64,000 nucleotides of DNA from Marinobacter sp. F3R08. Lineage in GTDB: Bacteria; Pseudomonadota; Gammaproteobacteria; Pseudomonadales; Oleiphilaceae. Each line of letters begins with the position of its first letter. Position 1 is the first letter of the stretch. Below, piece by piece: positions 55,144 through 64,000 of this stretch. The stretch spans positions 652,524 to 716,523 of the forward strand of contig NZ_JAHKPI010000025.1 of the NCBI RefSeq assembly GCF_018860425.1, written 5' to 3'. The position numbers and the translations under genes were made by a program. The notes under the pieces are model-generated. The model was not told the DNA's origin. It searched no databases and saw only the letters and a program-made list of their open reading frames with translations.

Positions 55144-57279
55144 GTGTCAAGACTGACCGATTTAATTGCCCGAGCTAGAGCTAAAGACGCGGCTCTAGGA
55201 GATGAGCTGGAGAGAGAGTTTAAAGCACTTTCGGCACGCAAATCCTTCGGATTGAATTTTGAGCGTCACAAACCGGAAACTGTTGAGCTACCAGGACGAC
55301 CTGTACGAAAAGGAGACAAGGTACGGGTTCTTCCGAAACGAGGAACCCTACAGAAAGGGGATCCAACGTTATGGAAGGTTCTTACTATCAGCAAAGTTGA
55401 CGATGTAAAATTTGCTGAGGTAGCAGAGCTTAACGTTGAAGAGCCGACGATCAAAGAAGTAGCAGTCGCTGACTTGGTAGTTGTTGCCGAATTTAGAGAC
55501 TATATCTATCCGGGGCTAAAGAGCACGGGAAAGGTCGAGGAAGGTGGAGATAGACCTTATCACTCAGTGATAAATGGAGAGAATTTTCATGTCTTGGAAG
55601 CTTTGACTTATACACACCGGGGAAAGGTTGATGCGATCTACATCGACCCTCCTTACAACACTGGGGCAAAAGATTGGAAATACAACAACGACTATGTTGA
55701 ATCAGAAGATTTATATCGACATTCCAAGTGGTTGGCATTTATAGAGAGAAGGTTGAGGATTGCCAAAGAACTGTTGAATCCTTCCCGTTCTGTTCTGATC
55801 ATCACGATTGATGAAAAGGAATATTTACGTTTAGGCCTACTGTTAGAGCAGGTTTTTCCGGAGGCAGCGATCGAAATGGTCACATCAGTGATCAGCGCCA
55901 AGGGAGTAGCACGTGCTGGTCAGTTTTCTCGGGTTGAGGAATTCATTTTTTTCGTAAAAGTGGGTGATTCGTTCGTCGAACTTGGCGAGCAAAACATGCT
56001 CGACGATTCCCGTAGTGCAAGCTCTGAAATTGGAAAGAATGTAAATTGGCTGGGGTTAAGAAGAAGGGAGCCTACTGCTAAGCGTGGCGCAAGACCAAAC
56101 CAGTTTTATCCAATATTTGTAAATATTGAAACGGGTTACATTCACTCTATAGGGGACCCAATATCTGATGATATAGATCGCAATGAAGTTAAAGTCCCTG
56201 AGGGCTGTTTTGCAGTATGGCCGCTGCGGCCAAATGGTGACGAAGGGTTGTGGGGAATCACTCCTGAGACGTCTCGAAAATATCATGAACAAGGTTTTAT
56301 TCGCTCTCGGAACCATAAGCCAGAAAAGGGAACCTCCTCGATTAACTATCTGCCTAGTGGAACAGTGAAAGCAATCTTTGAGGGCCGAATAGAGGTAGTG
56401 GGCCATGACCCAGACGGCGCAGTACAGGCTGTCCACAAAGAAGCCAAAGGGGTTATTCCTAAACGTGTATGGAATATGCCATCCCATAATGCAGAATCCG
56501 GTGGCTCAGTCTTACTTTCGAAAATAATTCCGAATCGTAGATTTCCGTTTCCGAAATCTATTTACGCTGTAGAAGACGCCCTGCGTTTTTTTATTGGTAA
56601 AAATCCTCAGGCCATCGTACTTGATTTTTTCTCGGGCTCTGGGACAACAGCGCATGCAGTTATGCGATTAAATAAACAAGATGGAGGGAGAAGAATATCC
56701 ATATCTGTTACCAATAATGAAGTAGCAGCGGATGAACAGTCTAACCTAAGAAAGGCGAAGCTTCGGCCTGGGGATCCCGAGTGGGAGAAGTGGGGGATCT
56801 GCGACTACATCACGAAGCCGCGTATAAAAGCTGTAATAACTGGAAAGACTCCGGACGGCGGAGATATTGAAGGTGACTATAAGTTTTCAGACTGTTTCCC
56901 TATGGCGGACGGCTTTCAGGAGAATGCTGAATTCTTCACCCTAACCTACGAAACCCCTGTTTCGGTTCGACACAACGTTTCATTCGAACGCATTGCGCCG
57001 CTCCTTTGGATGCGAGCCGGTTCACAAGGCAGTCGGATAGAGAAAATCCCCGCTCAAGGCTGGGATGTAGTAGAAACGTATGGCGTATTGGTGAGTCTCG
57101 ATCAAGCAAATCTTTTCTGCGAGGCTGTGCAATTAAACCCAGAGATCCGAGTAGCCTTTATCGTCACAGATGACGATCGCCGTTTCCAGGCAGTAACACG
57201 CCATTTACCAGCCTCGGTAGAGTCGGTGCGTTTATATGAGTCCTACCTGTCTAATTTTCGCTTTTCGATGGGCCGCTAA
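55144..57279 (+). CDS. mod: Type III-like DNA methyltransferase (Mod)
   Basis: A 711-residue beta-class adenine methyltransferase. Motif IV DPPYNTG comes first (Asp168-Tyr171) and the AdoMet-binding motif I FSGSGTT later (from Phe496), the order of type III Mod and beta-class enzymes. The region between is the target-recognition part. The N-terminal 90 residues form an extra domain with a beta-barrel-like DKVRVLPKRGTLQKGD stretch. It starts with GTG at 55144 after AAGGA and ends 2 bases before res. The recognised sequence cannot be read from the protein. Confidence 0.92.
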   Translation: MSRLTDLIARARAKDAALGDELEREFKALSARKSFGLNFERHKPETVELPGRPVRKGDKVRVLPKRGTLQKGDPTLWKVLTISKVDDVKFAEVAELNVEEPTIKEVAVADLVVVAEFRDYIYPGLKSTGKVEEGGDRPYHSVINGENFHVLEALTYTHRGKVDAIYIDPPYNTGAKDWKYNNDYVESEDLYRHSKWLAFIERRLRIAKELLNPSRSVLIITIDEKEYLRLGLLLEQVFPEAAIEMVTSVISAKGVARAGQFSRVEEFIFFVKVGDSFVELGEQNMLDDSRSASSEIGKNVNWLGLRRREPTAKRGARPNQFYPIFVNIETGYIHSIGDPISDDIDRNEVKVPEGCFAVWPLRPNGDEGLWGITPETSRKYHEQGFIRSRNHKPEKGTSSINYLPSGTVKAIFEGRIEVVGHDPDGAVQAVHKEAKGVIPKRVWNMPSHNAESGGSVLLSKIIPNRRFPFPKSIYAVEDALRFFIGKNPQAIVLDFFSGSGTTAHAVMRLNKQDGGRRISISVTNNEVAADEQSNLRKAKLRPGDPEWEKWGICDYITKPRIKAVITGKTPDGGDIEGDYKFSDCFPMADGFQENAEFFTLTYETPVSVRHNVSFERIAPLLWMRAGSQGSRIEKIPAQGWDVVETYGVLVSLDQANLFCEAVQLNPEIRVAFIVTDDDRRFQAVTRHLPASVESVRLYESYLSNFRFSMGR

Positions 57280-57281
57280 AT

Positions 57282-59864
57282 ATGAAGTTTACTCTTAAAG
57301 ACTATCAAGAAGATGCTGTCAGGGACGTACTTATCAATTTGAGAAAAGCTTCGAGACGCTGGACAGAAGACGGCGATAAACACGCTTTTTCTCTGACAGC
57401 AACCACTGGTGCCGGAAAGACCGTTATGGCAGCTGCCGTTTTTGAGGCACTATTCCACGGTGATGATAATTTCGATTTTGAGCCAGATCCTGGCGCAGTG
57501 GTTATTTGGTTCAGTGATGATCCTTCGCTAAATGAACAATCAAAATTCCGGTTGCTCGAGACCTCAGATAGAGTGTTGCCCAGCGACCTTGTCGTCGTCG
57601 AGAATACTTTTAATCGAGAGGTTTTTGAACCGGGGAAGGTTTACTTCCTTAACACTCAGAAGCTAAGCAAAAACAGCTTATTGGTTCGTGGTTCAGATGA
57701 GGATGATGAAGGTTACACCAAGTCTGGTCAAAAAGTGATGCCTGACCTCAGGGCCTTTACCATCTGGGACACTATCCAAAACACTATCAACGACCCTGCT
57801 TTAACTCTCATTTTGGTGTTGGACGAGGCTCACCGAGGGATGGGCGCAGGGTCTAGGCAGCGAGAGAAAACCACTATTGTTAAACGATTGATTAATGGGA
57901 GTGGCTCTGTGCCTGGTATACCAGTTGTGTGGGGGATTTCAGCAACGGTAGAAAGATTTGATAGTGCGATTACTGGTATGCAGGGACGAGCGACCTTGCC
58001 AAACGTGGTCGTTGACTCTTCAAAGGTTCAAGCATCAGGGTTGCTCAAAGATACCATTATTCTTGATGTGCCAAGTGAATCAGGTCAGTTTGATACCGTT
58101 CTGGTACGCAGAGGTGCGGATAAACTAAAAGAAATCACCTCTGCTTGGGAAGCGTATCAAGAAAAACAAGGTGATGTGGAGCAAGTGATTCCGCTCATGG
58201 TGCTTCAAGTACCTAACACGCCGGATGAGAGCGAGATTGGCCAGTTACTCGACACGATTTACCAACGTTGGCCAGACCTTCCGGATGATGCTGTAGCCCA
58301 CGTATTTGGCCAGCACACTACGCAAACGTTTGGACGATACAGCGTTCCCTACATTTCGCCTGAGAGAGTACAGGAGTCAGATTGGGTTCGTGTACTTATT
58401 GCCAAGGACGCCATTAGCACAGGCTGGGATTGCCCAAGAGCAGAAGTAATGGTGTCATTCCGTCCTGCAAAGGACAAAACACACATTACTCAGTTACTCG
58501 GGCGCATGGTAAGAACGCCGTTGGCACGGCGTATTCCAGGTAACGACCGGCTAAACTCAGTGGATTGTTTACTACCTTTTTTTGATGCAAATTCCGTCAA
58601 GGAAGTCGCCAACTCTCTTATGACGGGCAGTGATGGTGGAGATAGCCTCAAAGGCCGAAGAGTACTGATCAATCCTGAGGAGGTTCTGGCCAATCCGTAT
58701 GTTCCTGAAGCAGCTCGCGAAAAGTTGCTTTCGTTACCATCGCAGACATTGCCAAAAAGACAATCTAAACCAATCAAAAGATTGACCTCTTTAGCTCATG
58801 AGCTTGCCTTCGATGAAATATTACCGGGAGCAGGGGCGTCGGCTCACTTTGAGATGCATAAAGCATTGAATGCAGCGCGCCAGCGTTACGAGGACCAGAT
58901 TTCAGAAGCTAGGCAGGCCGTTCTTACGGTCGAAGGTAAAACGCTTAATGCGAGCCTAGCAGACAAAAAAATGACTTTTGATGATTTCCTTGAGGCGGCG
59001 GACTACGCCGTAATCGAAGACGCCTATCGTCGAGCGAGCCGCGCCATAAGTCCAGATCTTGCAACTACCTATAGCGAGTTCCTGGCAAATAGTGAGGGTG
59101 AACTTGAAGATTACGAGGAGGCTCTCTTGGATGCCCATGCAACAGTCGCTGCGCTGGGTTTGGTGCCTGAAATAAAAGAATATTTGGAAGCCGAAGCAGA
59201 CAAACTCGCTAAACAATGGCTGACTCAGCATAGAGTTGACATTAAAGCCTTGTCCGACGAACGCCAAGACGTATACCGAGAAATCCGCGAGATGAGCACT
59301 GAACCGATGGATGTTGACTTGGCGAACCCCACTTCTTGGATGCAGCCAACCACAATCCGAGAGGCGGACGGAACAGAAACAGCGTTGCCAAAGTACGAGA
59401 AGCACATGCTTTCAGATGCAGATGGTTTATTTCCCGAAGACTTCAATTCTTGGGAAATTGACGTCCTCAATGCTGAATTGAATCGAAACGATTCGGTTGC
59501 ATGGTATCGCAACCCTGCACGCGCAAGTCAGGATTCTCTAGGTGTTACCTATGAGGATGCAGGTGTTATCAAAATGATGCGGCCAGACTTTATTTTCTTT
59601 GCTCAGCTTGCGGACGGAACCACTGCCGCTGACATTGTTGATCCCCACGGAACGCAGTTTAGTGACTCAATTCCGAAATTAAGAGGTTTGGCACGATATG
59701 CGGAGACATCAGGCGAACACTATCGCCGCGTTGAAGCTGTAGCCAAGGTCGGGGATGTCTACAGAGTGCTTGACCTAAAGGAAACCAAAGTACGTCAGGC
59801 AGTTGATTCTGCAACTTCTATAAATGAGCTGTATAGCAGTGACATTGCGTCAAATTACTTATGA
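57282..59864 (+). CDS. res: Type III-like restriction subunit (Res), helicase with C-terminal nuclease-like domain
   Basis: An 860-residue superfamily 2 helicase. Walker A is TGAGKTVMA near residue 45, the DEAH box LVLDEAHRG near 185, motif III SATVERF, and motif VI QLLGRMVRTP near 405. The C-terminus has a possible PD-(D/E)xK fold: RPDFIFF followed by ADIVDPHG, where the usual ExK is DxH. It should translocate on DNA and cut unmodified sites together with Mod. It follows mod by 2 bases. Sizes fit a type III-like system, though the DIVDPHG variant sets it apart from EcoP1I-type Res. Confidence 0.88.
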   Translation: MKFTLKDYQEDAVRDVLINLRKASRRWTEDGDKHAFSLTATTGAGKTVMAAAVFEALFHGDDNFDFEPDPGAVVIWFSDDPSLNEQSKFRLLETSDRVLPSDLVVVENTFNREVFEPGKVYFLNTQKLSKNSLLVRGSDEDDEGYTKSGQKVMPDLRAFTIWDTIQNTINDPALTLILVLDEAHRGMGAGSRQREKTTIVKRLINGSGSVPGIPVVWGISATVERFDSAITGMQGRATLPNVVVDSSKVQASGLLKDTIILDVPSESGQFDTVLVRRGADKLKEITSAWEAYQEKQGDVEQVIPLMVLQVPNTPDESEIGQLLDTIYQRWPDLPDDAVAHVFGQHTTQTFGRYSVPYISPERVQESDWVRVLIAKDAISTGWDCPRAEVMVSFRPAKDKTHITQLLGRMVRTPLARRIPGNDRLNSVDCLLPFFDANSVKEVANSLMTGSDGGDSLKGRRVLINPEEVLANPYVPEAAREKLLSLPSQTLPKRQSKPIKRLTSLAHELAFDEILPGAGASAHFEMHKALNAARQRYEDQISEARQAVLTVEGKTLNASLADKKMTFDDFLEAADYAVIEDAYRRASRAISPDLATTYSEFLANSEGELEDYEEALLDAHATVAALGLVPEIKEYLEAEADKLAKQWLTQHRVDIKALSDERQDVYREIREMSTEPMDVDLANPTSWMQPTTIREADGTETALPKYEKHMLSDADGLFPEDFNSWEIDVLNAELNRNDSVAWYRNPARASQDSLGVTYEDAGVIKMMRPDFIFFAQLADGTTAADIVDPHGTQFSDSIPKLRGLARYAETSGEHYRRVEAVAKVGDVYRVLDLKETKVRQAVDSATSINELYSSDIASNYL

Positions 59865-60000
59865 GCTGTTGCCCATCATGCCCACTTTCTAGGCATTTTC
59901 ACAGCCATCCATGAACGGACTAGAGCTATCTGCAGTAAGTGATGTCATCGGGATGCAATACGGTGGCCACGCGCCCCACAAAAATAGGAGATAGTAGAGG

Positions 60001-61179
60001 ATGGATCCGACAACTAGAGATGCTCTGAATCAGCTTGATAACCTCTTGGCCACAACCAATCAGTCGTGGCTGTTTGGAGCGGGCATAAGCCTTGATGCAG
60101 GAATTCCACTGATGTGGCCATTAACCGCCAGGGTATTCTCAAAAGCACGCGACGAGGGACAACCCAATGACCTTAGCGTCCTCGAGCACGTCAGCAGCCA
60201 GCTCGCAGACGACTCTCATATAGAGCATATTTTGAGTCAATTGGGAGATTATCGTGCGATTGCAGAAAGATCTAAAGATCAAAACATAGCGTTCGACGAT
60301 GTGACGTTATCAATTGAGGAGTTGGATCAACTCCACCAACGGATCCTTACTTGGATCGCCGAGACAATTCGGTGGGGTTATAGGCCAGCCCAATCCGATG
60401 GCACACCGGAAGAAGCTGGAACTCTCGAAAATCGTATTGTCACTGTCGACCACCATGAGGTATTTGTCTCTGCTTTGTTCAATAGAAACCAAGCTGGAGT
60501 CGCAGAGCGCCGTCGGGCTGTACGTTTGTTTACAACAAACTATGACACGCTAATTGAAGATGCACTTGCGCTAGGTGGCTTTTCTTATTGGGACGGCTTC
60601 TCCGGCGGAGCCGTGGCTTACCGCACGCATCGATATGGCGATGATGAGCCAGTCTCGAGGGAAAGGGCTCACGTTATCAAACTACACGGATCAATAGATT
60701 GGCATGTGGGGGAGGATGGGCGCATCTGGCGAGTAAGGGATGGTGACATTTATCCCAAAAAAGCTTCCAGAGTATTGATCTACCCACAGTCTACTAAATA
60801 CTTAGCCACCCAGAGAGATCCTTTTGCAGCACAATTTGATCTTTTTCGCCGTGCGCTTGGTGACCGTGATGAAAATGTGTTTGTAACTTGCGGATACAGT
60901 TTCGGTGATGAGCATATTAACCAAGAAATCGAACTATCATTAGATCGCCCCGAAAACAAAACTACGATAATTGCCTTCGCTAAAACCCTCAATCCTACTC
61001 TTGACGAATGGAGACAGAGACCATGGGGCAATCGACTTTACATTCTTACTGAAGATGGTCTGTACGTTGGAGCTAACGGACCGTATGCACCACCTGATAA
61101 CGACCAAAAGCGCGACTGGTGGACGTTTGCAGGAGCGACACGGATACTCGACAGTGGAGCGGAGGCCAGTGCTCAATGA
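60001..61179 (+). CDS. SIR2-family NADase-like defence protein
   Basis: A 392-residue SIR2-fold protein. The NAD-binding GAGIS is at residues 26-30 with DAGIP after it; Asn180 in TTNYD and His229 in KLHGSIDW match the catalytic Asn/His of defence SIR2 NADases. GYSFGDEHIN closes the Rossmann part. Family members partnered with HerA deplete NAD on phage infection. AGGAG lies before the ATG at 60001. Its stop overlaps the herA start as ATGA, so the two are one system. Confidence 0.9.
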   Translation: MDPTTRDALNQLDNLLATTNQSWLFGAGISLDAGIPLMWPLTARVFSKARDEGQPNDLSVLEHVSSQLADDSHIEHILSQLGDYRAIAERSKDQNIAFDDVTLSIEELDQLHQRILTWIAETIRWGYRPAQSDGTPEEAGTLENRIVTVDHHEVFVSALFNRNQAGVAERRRAVRLFTTNYDTLIEDALALGGFSYWDGFSGGAVAYRTHRYGDDEPVSRERAHVIKLHGSIDWHVGEDGRIWRVRDGDIYPKKASRVLIYPQSTKYLATQRDPFAAQFDLFRRALGDRDENVFVTCGYSFGDEHINQEIELSLDRPENKTTIIAFAKTLNPTLDEWRQRPWGNRLYILTEDGLYVGANGPYAPPDNDQKRDWWTFAGATRILDSGAEASAQ

Positions 61180-63032
61180 ACGACTTTGATTTCATCCCAG
61201 ACCTAAAGATAGGGCATATAGTCGAAGTATCCGGTACTTCCATTCGGGTCGAGTTGTCAGGAGATGTCACGGAACTTACCAGGACTCATGAAGGTCGAGT
61301 GTACCCTATTGGGCAGATTGGCAGCATGGTTAAGGTTCATTTCGGCAGGCGTCTGATATTTGGATTCGTGACGTTATTGCGAATGCGCTCCGAGGAACTA
61401 GAGGAGAGTGGAAAGCCCGTTCCACCCGATGCAGATCAACGAATTATGGAAGTTGAACTCTTCGCTGAGGGTGTCTGGAATGTGGCGAAAGAAACGCTGA
61501 CCTTCATCCGCGGTGTTACCACGTATCCGCTACCAAGGCAGAGCGTTCACCTTCTTACCCGAGAAGAAACGTCCATTATTTATTCAGCAGCAGAAGGTCA
61601 ACAAAAGGAGGGCGAATACAGCCCACTTGTTCCATTCGCCCACTATGTCGGTTCGGACAATGCAGTCTGTAGTGCAAATATCGACAAGATGCTGGGAATG
61701 CATTGTGCGATTCTGGGGTCCACGGGAGCTGGGAAGTCTGGAGCCGTCGCCGCCTTCCTTCATAGTCTACTTGAGCACGCTCCTGAACCAGGAAAAGTGA
61801 GCCACCCGCGAATTCTCATTATTGACCCACATGGAGAATACGGCAGTGCATTCGATAATAATTCGATAGTTTATCGGGCTTACGATCCCCTCGGGAACGA
61901 AGATGGGGCAGGGTGCCCAATACGCTTACCATATTGGTTAATGAGTTCCGATGAATTCCGACTCCTCGCCATTGGAAAAACCGAACATGAGGCAACCTCT
62001 CAGAACAACATAATTTACAAGGCACTAACTCATGCCCGGATGGTAGGAGCTGGCTTAGTGGAGGAAGCTCCCAAAGAGTATGATGTAGTTATTCCCGATG
62101 ACGGTCTTGATGCAGATGCGCCTCGCCCAAGGGAGGGCGTGAGTCAAGCTCAGATAGCTGAATTTGATACGGACAAACCTCGGCCTTTTTCGCTTGAAGA
62201 ACTGGTGAATCATATCAAATACGCGCAAGGGGTTAACTTAATAGCTGCCCGAAAAACAAGGGCTAAATCAGCAACTGATCTTTCAAAAGAGGGCTTTCGA
62301 TCGATACTGGATAAGCTTACCGTTCTCAGAAGAGACCCTCGTATTCGCTTCATGATGGAAGAACGGGATGACAATAATCCTTCTCTCCAGAAGGTGATCG
62401 CGCAGTTGGTTGGCCAACAAAAAGACGCGGACGGGATCGATCAGGACCTTCGAATTCTGGATGTCTCGGGCCTCCCAAATGAAGTCGCAGGGCCTCTCAC
62501 CGCTATGCTTGCTCGTCTTCTATTTCAGTATAAGGTTTATCAAAGCTCTGATGAGAGAAAACGAGATCCGGTGGTTCTGGTTTGCGAAGAAGCTCACAGG
62601 TACGTTCCTGACCGGGGGGATGCCGAATACGCTGCCGCTCAAACCGCAATAAGAAGGATTGCGCGGGAAGGCAGGAAGTATGGTATCGGTCTTATGCTCG
62701 TCAGCCAGAGACCTGCGGATATCGAAAGCACTGTAATTTCCCAATGTGGAACATGGCTAGTACTTAGGCTTACGAATTCCGCCGATCAACAACACGTCTC
62801 ACGTTTTCTCCCGGATGGATTATCGGGAATGACCAAAGCTTTGCCGAACCTTGCACAACAAGAAGCGATTTTCGTAGGCGAAGGTGCTTCGATGCCAGCC
62901 CGTGTGCGCATTAGAGATCTACCAAAGAACAAGCTACCTAAATCGGAAACTGCGAAGTTTGCCGAAGGTTGGGTTCTAAATCGACTTTCAGAAGATGAGA
63001 TCGGTGTAGTTGCAGCGCGGATGGCCAGCTGA
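61176..63032 (+). CDS. herA: HerA-like hexameric DNA translocase (SIR2 partner)
   Basis: A 618-residue HerA/FtsK-superfamily ATPase. It has an N-terminal HAS-barrel (GHIVEVSGTSIRVELSG), Walker A GSTGAGKSGAV near residue 180, IIDPHGEY, Walker B VCEEAHRYVPD and the late arginine/sensor block SQRPADIEST. An upstream frame opens at 61119, but the ATG at 61176 overlaps the SIR2 stop and has GGAGG 10 bases upstream. SIR2-HerA pairs form large complexes with anti-phage activity in known cases; here both active sites appear intact. Confidence 0.92.
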   Translation: MNDFDFIPDLKIGHIVEVSGTSIRVELSGDVTELTRTHEGRVYPIGQIGSMVKVHFGRRLIFGFVTLLRMRSEELEESGKPVPPDADQRIMEVELFAEGVWNVAKETLTFIRGVTTYPLPRQSVHLLTREETSIIYSAAEGQQKEGEYSPLVPFAHYVGSDNAVCSANIDKMLGMHCAILGSTGAGKSGAVAAFLHSLLEHAPEPGKVSHPRILIIDPHGEYGSAFDNNSIVYRAYDPLGNEDGAGCPIRLPYWLMSSDEFRLLAIGKTEHEATSQNNIIYKALTHARMVGAGLVEEAPKEYDVVIPDDGLDADAPRPREGVSQAQIAEFDTDKPRPFSLEELVNHIKYAQGVNLIAARKTRAKSATDLSKEGFRSILDKLTVLRRDPRIRFMMEERDDNNPSLQKVIAQLVGQQKDADGIDQDLRILDVSGLPNEVAGPLTAMLARLLFQYKVYQSSDERKRDPVVLVCEEAHRYVPDRGDAEYAAAQTAIRRIAREGRKYGIGLMLVSQRPADIESTVISQCGTWLVLRLTNSADQQHVSRFLPDGLSGMTKALPNLAQQEAIFVGEGASMPARVRIRDLPKNKLPKSETAKFAEGWVLNRLSEDEIGVVAARMAS

Positions 63033-63161
63033 ATCAATCGGTTTGCGAAGACTATTGTCCTGACACAAATCACAGATTCCCGAACTAGGGCAATGCACTA
63101 GCTGTGAGGTGTCGGCGGATACCCACGATCCCATTCGATTTCAGGCCATGGCGGGAGAAAC

Positions 63162-64000
63162 ATGAAGCTCATCGCAAACCATGCGAATAGCAACTTTCTA
63201 AGAAGTGAGCTACCAGGACCAAACCATGAAGTTGACTGGGTTAAAGCCGCTATTGCTTATGGAAGTGACTCAGACACCCTGATTGAAAATTGCCTTCAAC
63301 ATAAACGTAGGTTAGATATTTGGATGCGATACGATCATACGGTACCCGTATCCCCGGACCTACTCGAAAATCTGTTGAAAGCCACCAGTCAGAATATATT
63401 CTGCTACCTGATCCCTGACGTTCACCACGCAAAAACCATCTGGTGGAAAGGTTATGGTATCTATATTGGGTCTGCAAACCTTACAGATAGGGCTTGGGTG
63501 ACGAACCTCGAAGCCGGAATTTTTTTCACTGAGGAAGAGCTAGAAAACGCTGGTGGTTTACAGCAAGTCTCTGATTTCTTCGACTACCTTGAATCGTTGG
63601 AGGCAGCATTTCCATTGACTCGGGAAATTATCGATGAGCAGACAGAGCTGTACCAAGAGCGCCGCAAGGCTCTGAAGCGTCTCGAAGACGAGGCAAAGCG
63701 AAAGAGACGGAAGCCGATTTGGGAAGGACCTGCCTTTGTAGATAGAAAGAAAACGGTCGAAAAAAGAAAACAAAATTTCCTTAAAGAATGGGAGAACGGG
63801 CTGACGGTTCTACGCGAAATTGCATCGGTAGTAGAGGACCATAAACCAGATTGGCTGCGTCCCAACACACCCGCGTCTTGGCAGGCGGATCAATTTCTTC
63901 ATGCCTATTACTACAACGAGGTGACTGGAAGTGGCGGGCACCCATATGAAAAATATTATGTGGACCACCGAGCCAATCCGAGAGCAGCGCTGGAACGGGC
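63162..64000 (+). CDS. PLD-family nuclease-like protein (cut by window edge)
   Basis: The first 279 codons of a protein whose end lies outside the window. A phospholipase D-type half-site is visible near residues 89-106: HAKTIWWKGYGIYIGSANLT, i.e. HxK...GSxN. This superfamily includes nucleases in defence systems. A charged helical or coiled-coil region follows (QERRKALKRLEDEAKRKRRKP), with a further domain after it. The ATG at 63162 has GGGAG upstream. It lies 129 bases after herA on the same strand and may belong to that system or start another. Confidence 0.78.
   Translation, partial: MKLIANHANSNFLRSELPGPNHEVDWVKAAIAYGSDSDTLIENCLQHKRRLDIWMRYDHTVPVSPDLLENLLKATSQNIFCYLIPDVHHAKTIWWKGYGIYIGSANLTDRAWVTNLEAGIFFTEEELENAGGLQQVSDFFDYLESLEAAFPLTREIIDEQTELYQERRKALKRLEDEAKRKRRKPIWEGPAFVDRKKTVEKRKQNFLKEWENGLTVLREIASVVEDHKPDWLRPNTPASWQADQFLHAYYYNEVTGSGGHPYEKYYVDHRANPRAALER

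Larger units (their letters stand above)
34414..64000. mobile_element. Tn7-like transposon, one end and cargo (other end outside window)
   Basis: From the candidate terminus at 34414 rightward, the window holds a tnsA-tnsB-tnsC-tniQ operon and then only accessory genes: small unknowns, Wadjet, a beta-CASP hydrolase, type III-like R-M, SIR2-HerA and a PLD nuclease. No housekeeping gene appears between the terminus and 64000. The opposite end, which should carry inverted copies of the same repeats and finish in TCACCACA followed by a 5-base duplication of TTGAA, was not found and is presumed to lie beyond 64000. It remains possible that some right-hand genes belong to other insertions. Confidence 0.65.

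Noticed and set aside
63033..63161. Extra small gene between herA and the PLD gene
   Set aside because: The 129-base gap has no frame with a convincing ribosome site.
34414..64000. CRISPR-associated transposon
   Set aside because: No Cas8/Cas7/Cas6, Cas12k or repeat-spacer array is present, and TniQ is of TnsD length. This only covers the window.

Overview
The window reads as the chromosome of a marine gammaproteobacterium. Gene content and style suggest a Marinobacter-like organism; that genus is an inference from memory, since no rRNA gene or search is available. The left part, about 1-34.4 kb, is ordinary chromosome. The right part, from 34.4 kb to the window edge, looks like the inside of a large Tn7-like transposon loaded with defence genes.

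Left to right: a partial recQ helicase gene (minus strand), an acyltransferase and a small alpha/beta-hydrolase. A two-sided glycogen cluster follows. On the minus strand is glgB-glgA-glgP; divergently on the plus strand are glgC, a GH57 glucanohydrolase, malQ, a PilZ-domain protein and a second alpha-glucan phosphorylase. Together these cover ADP-glucose synthesis, chain elongation, branching, phosphorolysis and oligosaccharide recycling. After them come trkH, a small outer-membrane barrel, an AcpH-like phosphodiesterase with a retropepsin-like protease, and a signalling cassette (YfiR-like, CHASE8-HAMP histidine kinase, single-domain receiver, receiver-GGDEF-EAL). A tight operon of one ThDP-dependent acetolactate-synthase-like enzyme and two divergent citrate-synthase-fold proteins follows, then a TonB-dependent receptor, a chemotaxis receptor and a membrane GGDEF-EAL protein.

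At 34.41 kb I see a candidate Tn7-type terminus: a TGTGGTGA tip followed by four direct repeats of about 22 bp that look like TnsB-binding sites. Next to it lies a minus-strand operon tnsA-tnsB-tnsC-tniQ plus a fifth small unknown gene. No Cas genes or CRISPR array occur in the window, and the other transposon end was not found.

The cargo to the right of tnsA includes a small unknown protein, a metallophosphoesterase, a complete Wadjet anti-plasmid operon (jetA-B-C-D), a beta-CASP metallo-hydrolase, several unknown genes, a ribbon-helix-helix regulator, a type III-like restriction-modification pair (mod-res), a SIR2-HerA pair and a PLD-family nuclease cut by the window edge. The likely logic is a mobile defence island: Wadjet against plasmids, R-M against unmodified DNA, and SIR2-HerA (probably NAD-depleting) against phage.
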